64,000 bases of DNA from Methylopumilus sp036745495. Lineage in GTDB: Bacteria; Pseudomonadota; Gammaproteobacteria; Burkholderiales; Methylophilaceae. The stretch is taken from positions 161,204 to 225,203 of the forward strand of contig DAIOGA010000001.1 in the NCBI GenBank assembly GCA_036745495.1, written 5' to 3'. A program made the position numbers and the translations under genes. Positions 1 through 10,500 of this stretch are shown here, piece after piece. Every line of letters begins with the position of its first letter. Position 1 is the stretch's first letter. The notes below the pieces were generated by a model. It saw only the letters and a list, made by a program, of their open reading frames with translations, did not search any database and was not told the DNA's origin.

Positions 1-198
1 TGCTGTATTAATTGTAATACCACGTGCTTTTTCTTCTGGCGCCGCATCAATTTGATCGTAAGCTTTAGCTTCTCCACCAAATTTCTTAGCAAGAATCGTT
101 GTGATTGCCGCTGTAAGTGTTGTCTTACCATGGTCAACGTGACCAATTGTGCCAACGTTCACATGGGGTTTGGTACGTTCAAATTTGCCTTTTGCCAT
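1..198 (-). CDS. tuf: Elongation factor Tu, first copy (3' part beyond window)
   Basis: This is the N-terminal 66 codons of EF-Tu, the GTPase that delivers aminoacyl-tRNA to the ribosome. The gene runs off the left edge of the window. The start ATG is at 196-198, and the N terminus (MAKGKFERTKPHVNVGT, then the GHVDHGKTT P-loop) is visible. All 198 bases match the start of the complete tuf copy at 16274-16471, and the match continues about 8 bases upstream of the ATG. It lies 23 bp downstream of fusA, as expected for the tufA position of an rpsL-rpsG-fusA-tuf operon. Confidence 0.97.
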   Translation of the reverse strand, partial: MAKGKFERTKPHVNVGTIGHVDHGKTTLTAAITTILAKKFGGEAKAYDQIDAAPEEKARGITINTA

Positions 199-221
199 AA
201 TGTTATCCTTAGATTTTTAAC

Positions 222-2312
222 TTATTTTTTATTAACAATTGCTTCTGCTACGTTTCTTGGTGCTTCTGTGTAATGCTTAAATTCCATTGAGTATGTTGCT
301 CTACCTTGAGATAAAGAACGCATCGTTGTTGAATATCCAAACATCTCTGCTAATGGAACTTCGGCGCGAATAACTTTGCCAGTTGCATTATCTTCCATAC
401 CTTGAATCATGCCGCGTCTAGATGAAAGGTCACCCATCACATCGCCCATATAATCTTCTGGAGTTTCTACTTCTACTGCCATCATAGGCTCAAGAAGGAT
501 AGGGTCCGCTTTACGCATTCCGTCTTTAAATGCCATCGAAGCTGCCATTTTAAATGCATTTTCGTTTGAGTCAACATCATGGTAAGAGCCATCAAACAAA
601 GTCACTTTGACATCTACCACTGGATAACCAGCAACTACACCTGCAGGAAGTGTTTCACGCAATCCTTTTTCAACAGCAGGAATGAATTCGCGTGGTACTG
701 TTCCGCCTTTAATTGCATCAATAAATTCAAAACCTTTACCGGCTTCGTTTGGCTCCATTTTGAGCCATACATGGCCATATTGACCTTTACCGCCAGATTG
801 CTTAACAAATTTACCTTCAATTTCAACTGGTTTCTTGATTGCTTCTCTGTATGCCACTTGTGGTGCGCCTACATTAGCTTCAACGCCAAATTCTCTTTTC
901 ATTCGGTCTACAAGAATTTCTAAGTGAAGTTCGCCCATACCTGAAATAATGGTTTGATTTGTTTCTTCGTCTGTCTTAACTCTAAATGAAGGATCTTCTT
1001 GAGCAAGTCTATTCAAAGCTATACCCATTTTCTCTTGGTCAGCTTTTGTTTTAGGTTCAACTGCAACGTGAATTACAGGCTCAGGGAAAATCATTCTTTC
1101 AAGAACAACTTCATTATTGACATCACATAATGTGTCACCGGTCGTTGCTTCCTTAAGTCCTACAGCTGCTGCAATATCTCCAGCACGAACTTCTTTAAGC
1201 TCTTCACGCTGATTTGCATGCATTTGAAGAATACGACCAATACGTTCTTTACGGCCTTTGATTGGATTGTAAATTGTATCGCCTGAATTAATTACGCCAG
1301 AATAAACACGGAAGAAAATTAATTGGCCCACAAAAGGGTCAGTCATAATTTTAAATGCTAACGCTGCAAAAGGCTCTTCATCAGAAGCTTTGCGAGTTGT
1401 AGGTTGACCTTTAGCATCTTCACAAGGTACTGGAGGTACATCCGTAGGTGCAGGCAAATACTCAATCACCGCATCCAACATGGCTTGTACGCCTTTGTTC
1501 TTAAAAGCTGAGCCGCATAACATCGGCACAATTTCAAAACTAATTGTTCTTAGACGTAAGCCTTTTTTAATTTCTTCTTCACTTAGATCACCATTTTCTA
1601 AGTACTTATTCATTAATTCTTCATTGGCTTCAGCTGCTGCTTCAACCATTTTTTCGCGCCATTCTTTACATGTATCAACTAAATCAGCTGGAATATCGCG
1701 ATAATCAAATTTCATGCCTTGAGATGAATCATCCCAATAAATCGCTTTCATCTTAACGAGGTCAACAACCCCTTCAAATTTTTCTTCAGCGCCAATAGGT
1801 ACTTGAAGTGCGATTGGATTTGCTTTTAAACGTAAACGCATTTGATCGTAAACTTTAAAAAAGTTTGCGCCAGCTCTATCCATTTTATTTACGAATGCAA
1901 GACGTGGGACTTTGTATTTATTTGCTTGACGCCAAACAGTTTCTGACTGAGGTTGAACACCACCTACCGCACAGTAAACCATGCATGCACCATCAAGAAC
2001 GCGCATTGATCGCTCTACTTCGATAGTAAAGTCAACGTGTCCTGGGGTATCAATAATATTAATACGATGTTGATCAAATTGTCCGGCCATACCTTTCCAG
2101 AAACAAGTTGTTGCCGCTGAAGTAATAGTAATACCTCGCTCTTGCTCTTGTTCCATCCAGTCCATGGTTGCAGCGCCATCATGCACTTCACCAATTTTAT
2201 GGTTTACCCCTGTATAAAAAAGAATACGCTCAGTTGTTGTAGTTTTACCTGCATCAATATGCGCGCTAATTCCTATATTTCTGTATCTATTAATGGGGGT
2301 TGTACGAGCCAC
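222..2312 (-). CDS. fusA: Elongation factor G
   Basis: EF-G is the GTPase that drives ribosomal translocation and, with RRF, ribosome recycling. The 696-residue length is normal. Visible GTPase motifs are the P-loop AHIDAGKTT near residue 17, DTPGHVDF near 88 and NKMD near 142, followed by the domain IV/V region ending EAIVNKK. The start is GTG (2310-2312), preceded by an AAGG-type ribosome-binding site; no better ATG lies nearby and the MARTTP N terminus is the family standard. It is 26 bp downstream of rpsG and 23 bp upstream of tuf, so it is almost certainly cotranscribed with both. Confidence 0.98.
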   Translation of the reverse strand: MARTTPINRYRNIGISAHIDAGKTTTTERILFYTGVNHKIGEVHDGAATMDWMEQEQERGITITSAATTCFWKGMAGQFDQHRINIIDTPGHVDFTIEVERSMRVLDGACMVYCAVGGVQPQSETVWRQANKYKVPRLAFVNKMDRAGANFFKVYDQMRLRLKANPIALQVPIGAEEKFEGVVDLVKMKAIYWDDSSQGMKFDYRDIPADLVDTCKEWREKMVEAAAEANEELMNKYLENGDLSEEEIKKGLRLRTISFEIVPMLCGSAFKNKGVQAMLDAVIEYLPAPTDVPPVPCEDAKGQPTTRKASDEEPFAALAFKIMTDPFVGQLIFFRVYSGVINSGDTIYNPIKGRKERIGRILQMHANQREELKEVRAGDIAAAVGLKEATTGDTLCDVNNEVVLERMIFPEPVIHVAVEPKTKADQEKMGIALNRLAQEDPSFRVKTDEETNQTIISGMGELHLEILVDRMKREFGVEANVGAPQVAYREAIKKPVEIEGKFVKQSGGKGQYGHVWLKMEPNEAGKGFEFIDAIKGGTVPREFIPAVEKGLRETLPAGVVAGYPVVDVKVTLFDGSYHDVDSNENAFKMAASMAFKDGMRKADPILLEPMMAVEVETPEDYMGDVMGDLSSRRGMIQGMEDNATGKVIRAEVPLAEMFGYSTTMRSLSQGRATYSMEFKHYTEAPRNVAEAIVNKK

Positions 2313-2338
2313 TTTGAATTACCTTTTAATTATTATGT

Positions 2339-2809
2339 TTAGAAACGGAAATGTGAGAACGCTTTATTAGCTTCTGCCATTCTATGAACTTCTTCACGTT
2401 TTTTCATTGCAGCGCCTTTATTTTCTGAAGCTTCTACAATTTCTGCTGCTAAACGTAAATCCATTGATTTTTCACCTCTTTTACGAGCTGCATCTCTTAG
2501 CCATCTCATAGCTAAAGCAACACGTCTTGAAGGTCTAACTTCGACAGGCACTTGGTAGTTAGCACCACCTACTCGTCGACTTTTTACTTCAACAACTGGT
2601 CTTAAATTCGTTAATGCGAGAGAAAATACTTCAATAGGATCTTTACCACTTTTCGTTTTAATTTGATCGAATGCGCCGTAAATTAATCTTTCGGCAACGG
2701 ATTTTTTTCCGCTCGTCATTAATACATTCACAAATTTAGAAACCTCTTGGCTTCCGAATTTTGGATCCTGAAGGATGATTCTTTTGGGAACTTCTCTACG
2801 TCTTGGCAT
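2339..2809 (-). CDS. rpsG: 30S ribosomal protein S7
   Basis: S7 is the primary assembly protein of the 3' (head) domain of 16S rRNA and contacts the tRNA exit site. The 156-residue protein begins MPRRREVPKR and carries the conserved block GGANYQVPVEVRP near residue 80, matching the usual length of about 156. It sits between rpsL (33 bp gap) and fusA (26 bp gap), the canonical str order. In E. coli S7 is the autoregulator of this operon; I did not identify its binding site in the short rpsL-rpsG gap here. Confidence 0.98.
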   Translation of the reverse strand: MPRRREVPKRIILQDPKFGSQEVSKFVNVLMTSGKKSVAERLIYGAFDQIKTKSGKDPIEVFSLALTNLRPVVEVKSRRVGGANYQVPVEVRPSRRVALAMRWLRDAARKRGEKSMDLRLAAEIVEASENKGAAMKKREEVHRMAEANKAFSHFRF

Positions 2810-2842
2810 ATTTTGTTTACCTTAATTTAGTATTCTAAAAAC

Positions 2843-3220
2843 TTAAGCTTCTTTAGGGCGTTTAGCGCCGTATTTAGATCGAGATTGTTTACGATCTTTA
2901 ACACCGGCAGTATCCAAACTACCTCGAACCATATGGTATCGAACACCTGGTAAGTCTTTTACACGACCGCCTCTTAATAAAACTACAGAGTGTTCCTGTA
3001 AATTATGGCCTTCACCACCGATATAACTAATCACTTCGTAACCGTTCGTCAGACGAACTTTAGCCACTTTACGCAAAGCAGAGTTTGGTTTTTTTGGAGT
3101 TGTTGTGTAAACACGCGTACACACACCTCTTTTTTGAGGTGAAGCTTCTAGAGCTGGAACTTTGCTCTTACTTTCAACTTTTTTTCGTGGTTTACGAATT
3201 AACTGATTAATTGTTGGCAT
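2843..3220 (-). CDS. rpsL: 30S ribosomal protein S12
   Basis: S12 sits at the decoding centre of the 30S subunit and affects accuracy; it is the classical streptomycin-resistance target. The 125-residue protein begins MPTINQLIRKPR and contains the two conserved decoding loops, TTTPKKPNSALRK (residue about 40-52) and KDLPGVRYH (about 88-96). The lysines at the usual resistance positions are present, so it looks like the drug-sensitive form. It lies 119 bp after rpoC on the same strand and is the first gene of the rpsL-rpsG-fusA-tuf unit. Confidence 0.98.
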   Translation of the reverse strand: MPTINQLIRKPRKKVESKSKVPALEASPQKRGVCTRVYTTTPKKPNSALRKVAKVRLTNGYEVISYIGGEGHNLQEHSVVLLRGGRVKDLPGVRYHMVRGSLDTAGVKDRKQSRSKYGAKRPKEA

Positions 3221-3270
3221 CGCCTAAATCCTTAAATTTCTAACTTACTATTGATGATGACTCTCTGAAA

Positions 3271-3290
3271 TCTCGCGACGAACGCGAAGA
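3271..3290 (-). other. Hairpin in the rpoC-rpsL gap
   Basis: On the minus strand TCT-T-CGCG / CGCGAGA arms can pair as a seven-base-pair stem with one bulged T around a TTCGT loop. It is the only strong dyad in the 119-bp gap between rpoC and rpsL. It is not followed by a T-tract, so it does not look like a standard intrinsic terminator. An mRNA processing or stability site, or a leader element for rpsL, are alternatives. Confidence 0.4.
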
Positions 3291-3339
3291 TCTCAAAAAG
3301 CCGCAAATTGTATTTTGGTTCCTGCATAATGTCAACCTA

Positions 3340-6300
3340 TCATTCAGTCGGCGCTTCAATTTCAGGGCTAATTTGAGCCTCTTCAATTGGAGCTTCAATC
3401 TGATCGAGCGGGACTTCAACAGGATCGATATCTTCCCCAGCAGCCGCAGCTTTTCTTGTTTCATGATAAGCCAAGCCTGTACCTGCAGGAATTAATCGAC
3501 CAACAATCACATTCTCTTTGAGCCCTCTTAGGTCATCACGCTTACCTAAAATTGCAGCTTCAGTGAGAACGCGGGTTGTTTCTTGGAACGAAGCAGCTGA
3601 AATGAATGAATCTGTTGATAATGATGCTTTAGTAATACCTAAAAGCACATACTCATATTCTGCTGGTTTTTTGTCTTGTGACAACACCAATTCATTTTCA
3701 GTTAATACTTCAGCTCTTTCAACTTGTTCGCCTTGAATAAATGAGGTATCACCTGCATCAGTAATACGAACGCGTCTTAACATTTGTCTTACAATGACTT
3801 CGATGTGTTTGTCATTAATCTTAACGCCTTGCAATCTATACACATCTTGAACTTCATCAATGATATATCTTGCTAAAGCTTCTCTGCCTTGAAGGCGAAG
3901 AATGTCTTGTGGATCCGCAGGTCCGTCAACAATGACTTCACCTTTTGTTACCACTTGACCGTCATGAGCTGTTACATGTTTGTCTTTAGGAATTAAAAAT
4001 TCTTTTGAAACACCTTCAAGATCTGTAATCACAAGTCTTTGTTTACCCTTGGTGTCTTTACCAAATGAAACTGTACCTGTGCTTTCAGCTAACATACCTG
4101 CATCTTTTGGAGATCTTGCTTCAAATAACTCAGCAACTCTTGGAAGACCGCCGGTAATATCTCTTGTCTTAGAAGATTCTTGTGGAATACGCGCAATCAC
4201 ATCGCCCACTTTAACTTCTTGAGAATCTTTAACTGTAATGATGTAACCAAGTTGGAAAGTTACGTTAACAGATATATCACTTCCTGCTAATTTAACTTCA
4301 TTACCTGAAGTGTCTAAAATTTTAATTTGAGGTCTCAAGCCTTTTGATTGGCCTGCACGTTGCTTAGGATCGATTACAACTAGAGATGATAAGCCTGTGA
4401 CATCATCAATTTGTTTTGCAACCGTAATACCTTCTTCAACGTTTTCAAATTTAACTTGTCCAGCATATTCAGAAATAATTGGACGTGTATGTGGGTCCCA
4501 TGTTGCAAGAACACCGCCGGCCTTAATTGGCTTACCATCTTGAACAACAAGATTTGCACCATAAGGCACTTTATGACGTTCTCTTTCGCGACCACTTTCA
4601 TCTTGAATAATTAATTCACCATTACGCGAAATAACTACCTGCTCATTTCGAGCGTTCGTTACATATCGCATTGTAGAAGTAAATTGAATAACGCCGTTTG
4701 ATTTACTTTCAACTTGGCTCACTGATGCTGCTCTAGAAACTGCGCCACCAATATGGAAGGTTCTCATCGTTAATTGTGTACCAGGCTCACCGATAGACTG
4801 CGCTGCAATCACACCGATAGACTCACCTTGGCTAATTAATTTACCTCGACCTAAATCGCGACCATAACATTGAGAACAAATACCATGTCTTGTCTCGCAA
4901 GTCAGTGCAGTTCTTACTTTGACTTCATCAATACCAAGTGCATCAATTTTTTCAACGTGATCTTCTTCAAGCAATGTACCTTTTGGATAAACCACTTCTT
5001 GATTTTCTGGATTCATAATATCAAGCGCGTTTACACGGCCTAAAATACGATCGCGTAATGGCTCTACTACTTCACCGCCCTTAACAAGCGCTTTAGTAAC
5101 TAAACCATCTTCTGTGCCGCAATCATGCTCAGTCACCACAAGATCCTGCGTCACATCAACTAAACGTCTTGTTAAATAACCTGAGTTAGCTGTTTTTAAT
5201 GCAGTATCTGCAAGACCTTTACGCGCACCGTGCGTAGAAATAAAGTATTGAAGCACATTTAAACCATCACGGAAGTTAGCTGTAATTGGTGTTTCAATAA
5301 TTGAGCCATCAGGTCTCGCCATCAAGCCTCGCATACCTGCAAGCTGTCTTACTTGAGCTGCAGATCCTCGCGCACCAGAATCAGCCATCATATAAATTGC
5401 ATTAAATGATTCTTGATAAAGATCTTTACCATCTTTACCCTTCACATTTTCACCGGCATCATTTTTAACAGGCTCTTCTTTAAGTTGTTTCATCATTGCA
5501 TCAGCAACTTTGTCACCTGCACGACCCCAGATATCAACAACCTTGTTATATCTTTCGCCTTGTGTCACAAGACCTGAAATATATTGATCTTCAATTTCTT
5601 TAACTTCAGATTCAGCAGCTTCAATAAGCTGTTCTTTTTCTGGCGGGACAAGCATGTCATGAATACTGATTGAGATACCTGCTTTTGTCGCATAGGTGTA
5701 ACCCATGTACATTAATTTATCAGCAAGAATTACTGTCTCTCTAATACCAACACGTCTAAATCCTGCATTAATTAATTTTGAAATTTCTTTTTTCTTTAAT
5801 GCTTTATTAATTAAATCAAAAGAAAGTCCTGCTGGAAGAATTTCAGAAAGTATTGCTCTACCAACTGTAGTTTCATATCGATTTACTTTGTCAGTAGTTG
5901 TGCCATCTAAACCTAATTCAGTTTCTTTAATGCGAACTGTTACGCGCGCATGAATATCAACTAAGCCACTATCAAAAGCACGATGAACTTCTGCCACGTC
6001 AGTAAATTTCATACCTTCACCACGTGCAGCAATTTTATCTCGTGTCATGTAATAAAGACCAAGCACAATATCTTGTGATGGAACAATAATTGGTTCACCA
6101 TTCGCAGGAGATAAAACGTTATTAGATGCAAGCATTAAGGTTCTTGCTTCCATCTGAGCCTCTAGAGATAAAGGCACATGAACTGCCATTTGGTCACCGT
6201 CAAAGTCGGCGTTAAATGCAGCACAAACTAACGGATGCAATTGAATTGCTTTACCTTCAATCAAGATAGGTTCAAAAGCTTGAATGCCTAAGCGATGTAA

Positions 6301-7584
6301 TGTTGGCGCTCTGTTTAATAAAACAGGATGCTCTCTAATTACGTCCTCTAAGATATCCCAAACTTCTGGTCCCTCTTCTTCTACTTTTTTCTTTGCAGCT
6401 TTAATAGTTGTAGAAAGGCCTAATACTTCTAATTTATGGAAAATAAATGGCTTGAATAATTCAAGTGCCATTTTCTTTGGTAAACCACATTGATGAAGTT
6501 TTAATTGTGGTCCAACAACAATTACTGAACGACCAGAATAATCAACACGCTTACCTAAAAGATTTTGTCTAAAACGACCACCCTTACCTTTAATCATATC
6601 GGCAAGAGATTTTAATGGTCGTTTATTAGCGCCCGTCATAACTTTGCCACGTCTGCCATTATCAAGAAGTGAATCAACCGCTTCTTGCAACATACGCTTT
6701 TCATTTCTAACAATAATTTCTGGTGCTTTAAGATCTAATAATCTTCTTAAACGATTATTTCTGTTAATCACTCTACGATACAAATCGTTAAGGTCTGATG
6801 TAGCAAATCTTCCGCCATCAAGAGGAACCAATGGTCTTAATTCAGGAGGTAGTACAGGAAGAATTTCTAAAATCATCCATTCAGGTTTGATACCTGATTT
6901 TTGGAATGCTTCAAGCACTTTTAAGCGCTTAGCAATTTTTTTAATTTTTGCTTCTGAGCCTGTTTCAGCTAATTCAGTTCTTAATTTTTCAATTTCACTA
7001 TTAATATCAAGTGATTTAAGCAATTCTTTAATTGCTTCTGCACCCATCACCGCTGTGAATTCGTCACCAAACTCTTCTACTTTTGCAAGATAGTCATCTT
7101 CCGTAAGAAGTTGTCCTCTTGTTAAAGGAGTCATGCCAGGATCAACAACAATAAATGCTTCAAAATAAAGAACGCGTTCAATATCTCTTAAAGCGATATC
7201 GAGCACCATACCTAGACGACTTGGTAGACTCTTTAAAAACCAAATATGCGCAACTGGACTTGCTAAGTCAATGTGGCCCATGCGCTCACGACGCACCTTA
7301 GATAGCGTAACTTCAACGCCACATTTTTCACAAATCACACCGCGATGTTTAAGTCGCTTATATTTACCGCAAAGACATTCATAGTCTTTAATAGGTCCAA
7401 ATATTTTTGCACAAAATAAACCATCTCTTTCAGGTTTAAATGTTCTGTAATTAATCGTTTCTGGCTTCTTAACTTCACCATAAGACCATGAACGAATTTT
7501 TTCTGGAGATGCTAATGCAATCTTAATTGCATCAAACTCTTCTTCTTGTGTAACCTGTTTAAATAGGTCTAATAAAGCTTTCAT
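3340..7584 (-). CDS. rpoC: DNA-directed RNA polymerase subunit beta'
   Basis: Beta' is the catalytic clamp subunit of RNA polymerase. The 1414-residue length is normal for betaproteobacteria. The N-terminal zinc-binding cysteines lie in CLCGKYK...CEKCGVEV near residues 70-90, and the invariant active-site motif NADFDGDQM, which holds the catalytic Mg2+, starts at about residue 458. The start ATG has a GGAG ribosome-binding site about seven bases upstream. It follows rpoB by 11 bp and the two form one unit. The C terminus ends in an acidic, glutamate-rich tail, which is common in this clade. Confidence 0.99.
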   Translation of the reverse strand: MKALLDLFKQVTQEEEFDAIKIALASPEKIRSWSYGEVKKPETINYRTFKPERDGLFCAKIFGPIKDYECLCGKYKRLKHRGVICEKCGVEVTLSKVRRERMGHIDLASPVAHIWFLKSLPSRLGMVLDIALRDIERVLYFEAFIVVDPGMTPLTRGQLLTEDDYLAKVEEFGDEFTAVMGAEAIKELLKSLDINSEIEKLRTELAETGSEAKIKKIAKRLKVLEAFQKSGIKPEWMILEILPVLPPELRPLVPLDGGRFATSDLNDLYRRVINRNNRLRRLLDLKAPEIIVRNEKRMLQEAVDSLLDNGRRGKVMTGANKRPLKSLADMIKGKGGRFRQNLLGKRVDYSGRSVIVVGPQLKLHQCGLPKKMALELFKPFIFHKLEVLGLSTTIKAAKKKVEEEGPEVWDILEDVIREHPVLLNRAPTLHRLGIQAFEPILIEGKAIQLHPLVCAAFNADFDGDQMAVHVPLSLEAQMEARTLMLASNNVLSPANGEPIIVPSQDIVLGLYYMTRDKIAARGEGMKFTDVAEVHRAFDSGLVDIHARVTVRIKETELGLDGTTTDKVNRYETTVGRAILSEILPAGLSFDLINKALKKKEISKLINAGFRRVGIRETVILADKLMYMGYTYATKAGISISIHDMLVPPEKEQLIEAAESEVKEIEDQYISGLVTQGERYNKVVDIWGRAGDKVADAMMKQLKEEPVKNDAGENVKGKDGKDLYQESFNAIYMMADSGARGSAAQVRQLAGMRGLMARPDGSIIETPITANFRDGLNVLQYFISTHGARKGLADTALKTANSGYLTRRLVDVTQDLVVTEHDCGTEDGLVTKALVKGGEVVEPLRDRILGRVNALDIMNPENQEVVYPKGTLLEEDHVEKIDALGIDEVKVRTALTCETRHGICSQCYGRDLGRGKLISQGESIGVIAAQSIGEPGTQLTMRTFHIGGAVSRAASVSQVESKSNGVIQFTSTMRYVTNARNEQVVISRNGELIIQDESGRERERHKVPYGANLVVQDGKPIKAGGVLATWDPHTRPIISEYAGQVKFENVEEGITVAKQIDDVTGLSSLVVIDPKQRAGQSKGLRPQIKILDTSGNEVKLAGSDISVNVTFQLGYIITVKDSQEVKVGDVIARIPQESSKTRDITGGLPRVAELFEARSPKDAGMLAESTGTVSFGKDTKGKQRLVITDLEGVSKEFLIPKDKHVTAHDGQVVTKGEVIVDGPADPQDILRLQGREALARYIIDEVQDVYRLQGVKINDKHIEVIVRQMLRRVRITDAGDTSFIQGEQVERAEVLTENELVLSQDKKPAEYEYVLLGITKASLSTDSFISAASFQETTRVLTEAAILGKRDDLRGLKENVIVGRLIPAGTGLAYHETRKAAAAGEDIDPVEVPLDQIEAPIEEAQISPEIEAPTE

Positions 7585-7595
7585 CTGTGATCTCC

Positions 7596-10500
7596 TTAGT
7601 TTCTATCGAGGTCAATATCAATAGCTAGTGAACGAATTTCTTTAACCAACACGTTGAATGATTCAGGCATGCCCGCATCAATCTTATGCTCACCCTTCAC
7701 TATGTTTTCGTATACTTTAGTTCTACCAGCAACGTCGTCTGATTTAACAGTCAACATTTCTTGTAAGGTGTAAGCAGCGCCGTATGCTTCGAGCGCCCAA
7801 ACTTCCATCTCACCAAAACGTTGTCCACCGAATTGCGCTTTACCGCCCAGAGGTTGTTGCGTTACAAGAGAGTAAGGTCCTGTTGAACGAGCATGCATTT
7901 TGTCATCAACTAAATGATGTAATTTAAGCACATGCATATAGCCTACTGTGACAGGTCTTTCAAATGCCTCGCCTGTGCGACCATCAAACAATTTAACTTG
8001 CGTTTTATTTGCTGAAAATTGCAAGAGTTCTGTTTTTGGATCGTTATCTGGGTAAGCAAGATCTAACATATATTTAATGTCAGATTCAGATGCACCATCA
8101 AATACTGATGTAGCGAATGGAACACCATTTTTTAAGTGTTGGGCAAGCTCTACAACTTCTTCATCGTTCAATGATTTAATATCTTCTTTTTTACCAGAAG
8201 CATCGTTGTAAATTTGATCTAAGAATTTACGAACTTCAGTAATCTTCGCTTCTTCTTTTAACATTTCGCCAATACGAACGCCTAACCCTTTAGCTGCCCA
8301 TCCAAGATGGGTTTCTAAGATTTGACCGATGTTCATTCGGGAAGGAACGCCTAATGGATTTAATACAATATCCAAAGGTGTGCCATCAGCCATATGTGGC
8401 ATATCTTCTACAGGAGCGATTTTTGAAACCACACCTTTGTTACCGTGACGTCCGGCCATTTTATCGCCAGGTTGAATTCTACGTTTCACAGCTAAGTAAA
8501 CCTTAACCATTTTTTGAACGCCTGGAGGAAGTTCGTCGCCTTGTGTTAATTTACGCTTTTTCTCTTCAAAACGTTTATCGAATTGTTCTTTAGCAACCGC
8601 TAAATTATCTTTCAATGTTTCTAATTGTTTTGAAGCGTCGTCATTACCTAAACGAATATCAAACCAATCGTATCTATTAATTGAAGCTAGAAAATCTTTA
8701 GAGATTTTTTCGCCTTTTTTCAAGCCTTTTGGGCCGCCAGTTGCAACTTTGTTTGTAAGTAATCTTTCGATTCTTCCAAAAGTATCATCTTCTACAATTC
8801 TTAATTGATCAGCCAAGTCTTGTTTGAAGTGTTTTAATTGATCATCAATAATTTGTTGTGCTCTTGAATCTCTATCAATACCTTCTCTAGTAAATACTTG
8901 AACGTCAATAATTGTGCCAGACATACCTGATGGCACTCTCAAACTTGTATCTTTTACATCAGAAGCTTTTTCACCAAAGATTGCTCTTAAAAGTTTTTCT
9001 TCAGGTGTAAGTTGTGTTTCACCTTTAGGTGTCACTTTACCTACAAGCACATCGCCTGATTCAACTTCAGCACCGATATAAATAATGCCGGATTCATCAA
9101 GTCTTCCAAGCATTCTTTCTGAAAGATTTGAAATATCGCGTGTAATTTCTTCTGGGCCTAATTTTGTATCTCTAGATACTACAGATAACTCTTCAATATG
9201 AATTGATGTATATCGATCTTCAGCTACTACGCGCTCTGAAATTAAAATCGAATCCTCGAAGTTATAACCATTCCATGGCATAAATCCAACAAGCATATTT
9301 TGACCAAGCGCTAATTCACCCACATCAGTCGATGCGCCGTCAGCAATCACATCACCTCTTGCAATCTTGTTGCCAATTCTTACGAGTGGCCTTTGATTGA
9401 TATTAGTATTTTGATTTGATCTTGTGTATTTAGTTAGATTGTAAATATCAACACCAACTTCTCCATCTGCAGCTTCATCGTCGTTTACGCGAATCACAAT
9501 ACGTCTTGAATCAACATAATCAACAACACCGCCTCGTTTGGCTTGAACTGTTGTGCCAGAGTCAGTTGCTACTGTTCTTTCAATACCTGTACCTACAACA
9601 GCTTTCTCTGCTCTTAAGCAAGGTACTGCTTGACGTTGCATGTTTGCACCCATAAGCGCACGGTTTGCATCGTCATGTTCTAGGAATGGAATAAGTGCAG
9701 CGGCTACAGAAACAATTTGTCCAGGCGCCACATCCATATATTGAATAGGATCTACTGATGACATCGTAAATTCATTACGGTGACGACATGAAATTAAGTC
9801 GTCTTGAAAGTGTCCTTTATTATCAAGCTCAGTATTCGCCTGGGCGATTACAAATTCACTTTCTTCAATTGCAGAAAGGTAATCTATCTTCGCAGTGACT
9901 TTTCCATTTTCAACACGTCTATAAGGTGTCTCTAAAAATCCGTATTGATTTGTTCTTGCATAAAGTGCGAGCGAATTAATCAATCCGATGTTTGGACCTT
10001 CTGGTGTTTCAATTGGACATACACGTCCATAATGTGTTGAGTGAACGTCACGCACTTCAAAGCCAGCACGCTCTCTTGTTAAACCGCCAGGGCCTAATGC
10101 TGACACTCTGCGTTTATGTGTAATCTCAGATAATGGGTTAGTTTGATCCATGAATTGAGATAATTGTGACGAACCAAAAAATTCTCTAATCGCGCTTGAG
10201 ATAGGTTTTGAATTAATTAAATCGTGTGGCATTAAATTATCTGCCTCAGCTTGACTTAATCTTTCCTTAACAGCTCGTTCAACACGAACAAGTCCTGTTC
10301 TAAATTGATTCTCCACAAGCTCACCCACTGAACGAATTCTTCGATTACCTAAATGATCGATATCATCTATTTCACCGCGACCATTACGCAACTCGATAAG
10401 TACACCGATCACAGCCAAGATATCGTCGTTTGATAAAATGTTTGCACCAGTTTCACCTTGAGGACCAACGCGCTTATAAAATCTTTGTAACCAGTTTGCA

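Noticed and set aside
579..923. 114-residue plus-strand frame inside fusA
   Set aside because: Antisense to fusA and of biased composition; no family resemblance.
3240..3464. Minus-strand frame overlapping the rpoC end and rpsL gap
   Set aside because: Out of frame with rpoC over most of its length, Lys/Arg/Leu-rich and without any conserved motif.
6644..7093. 149-residue plus-strand frame inside rpoC
   Set aside because: Fully antisense to a certain rpoC coding region, with no ribosome-binding site or recognisable domain.
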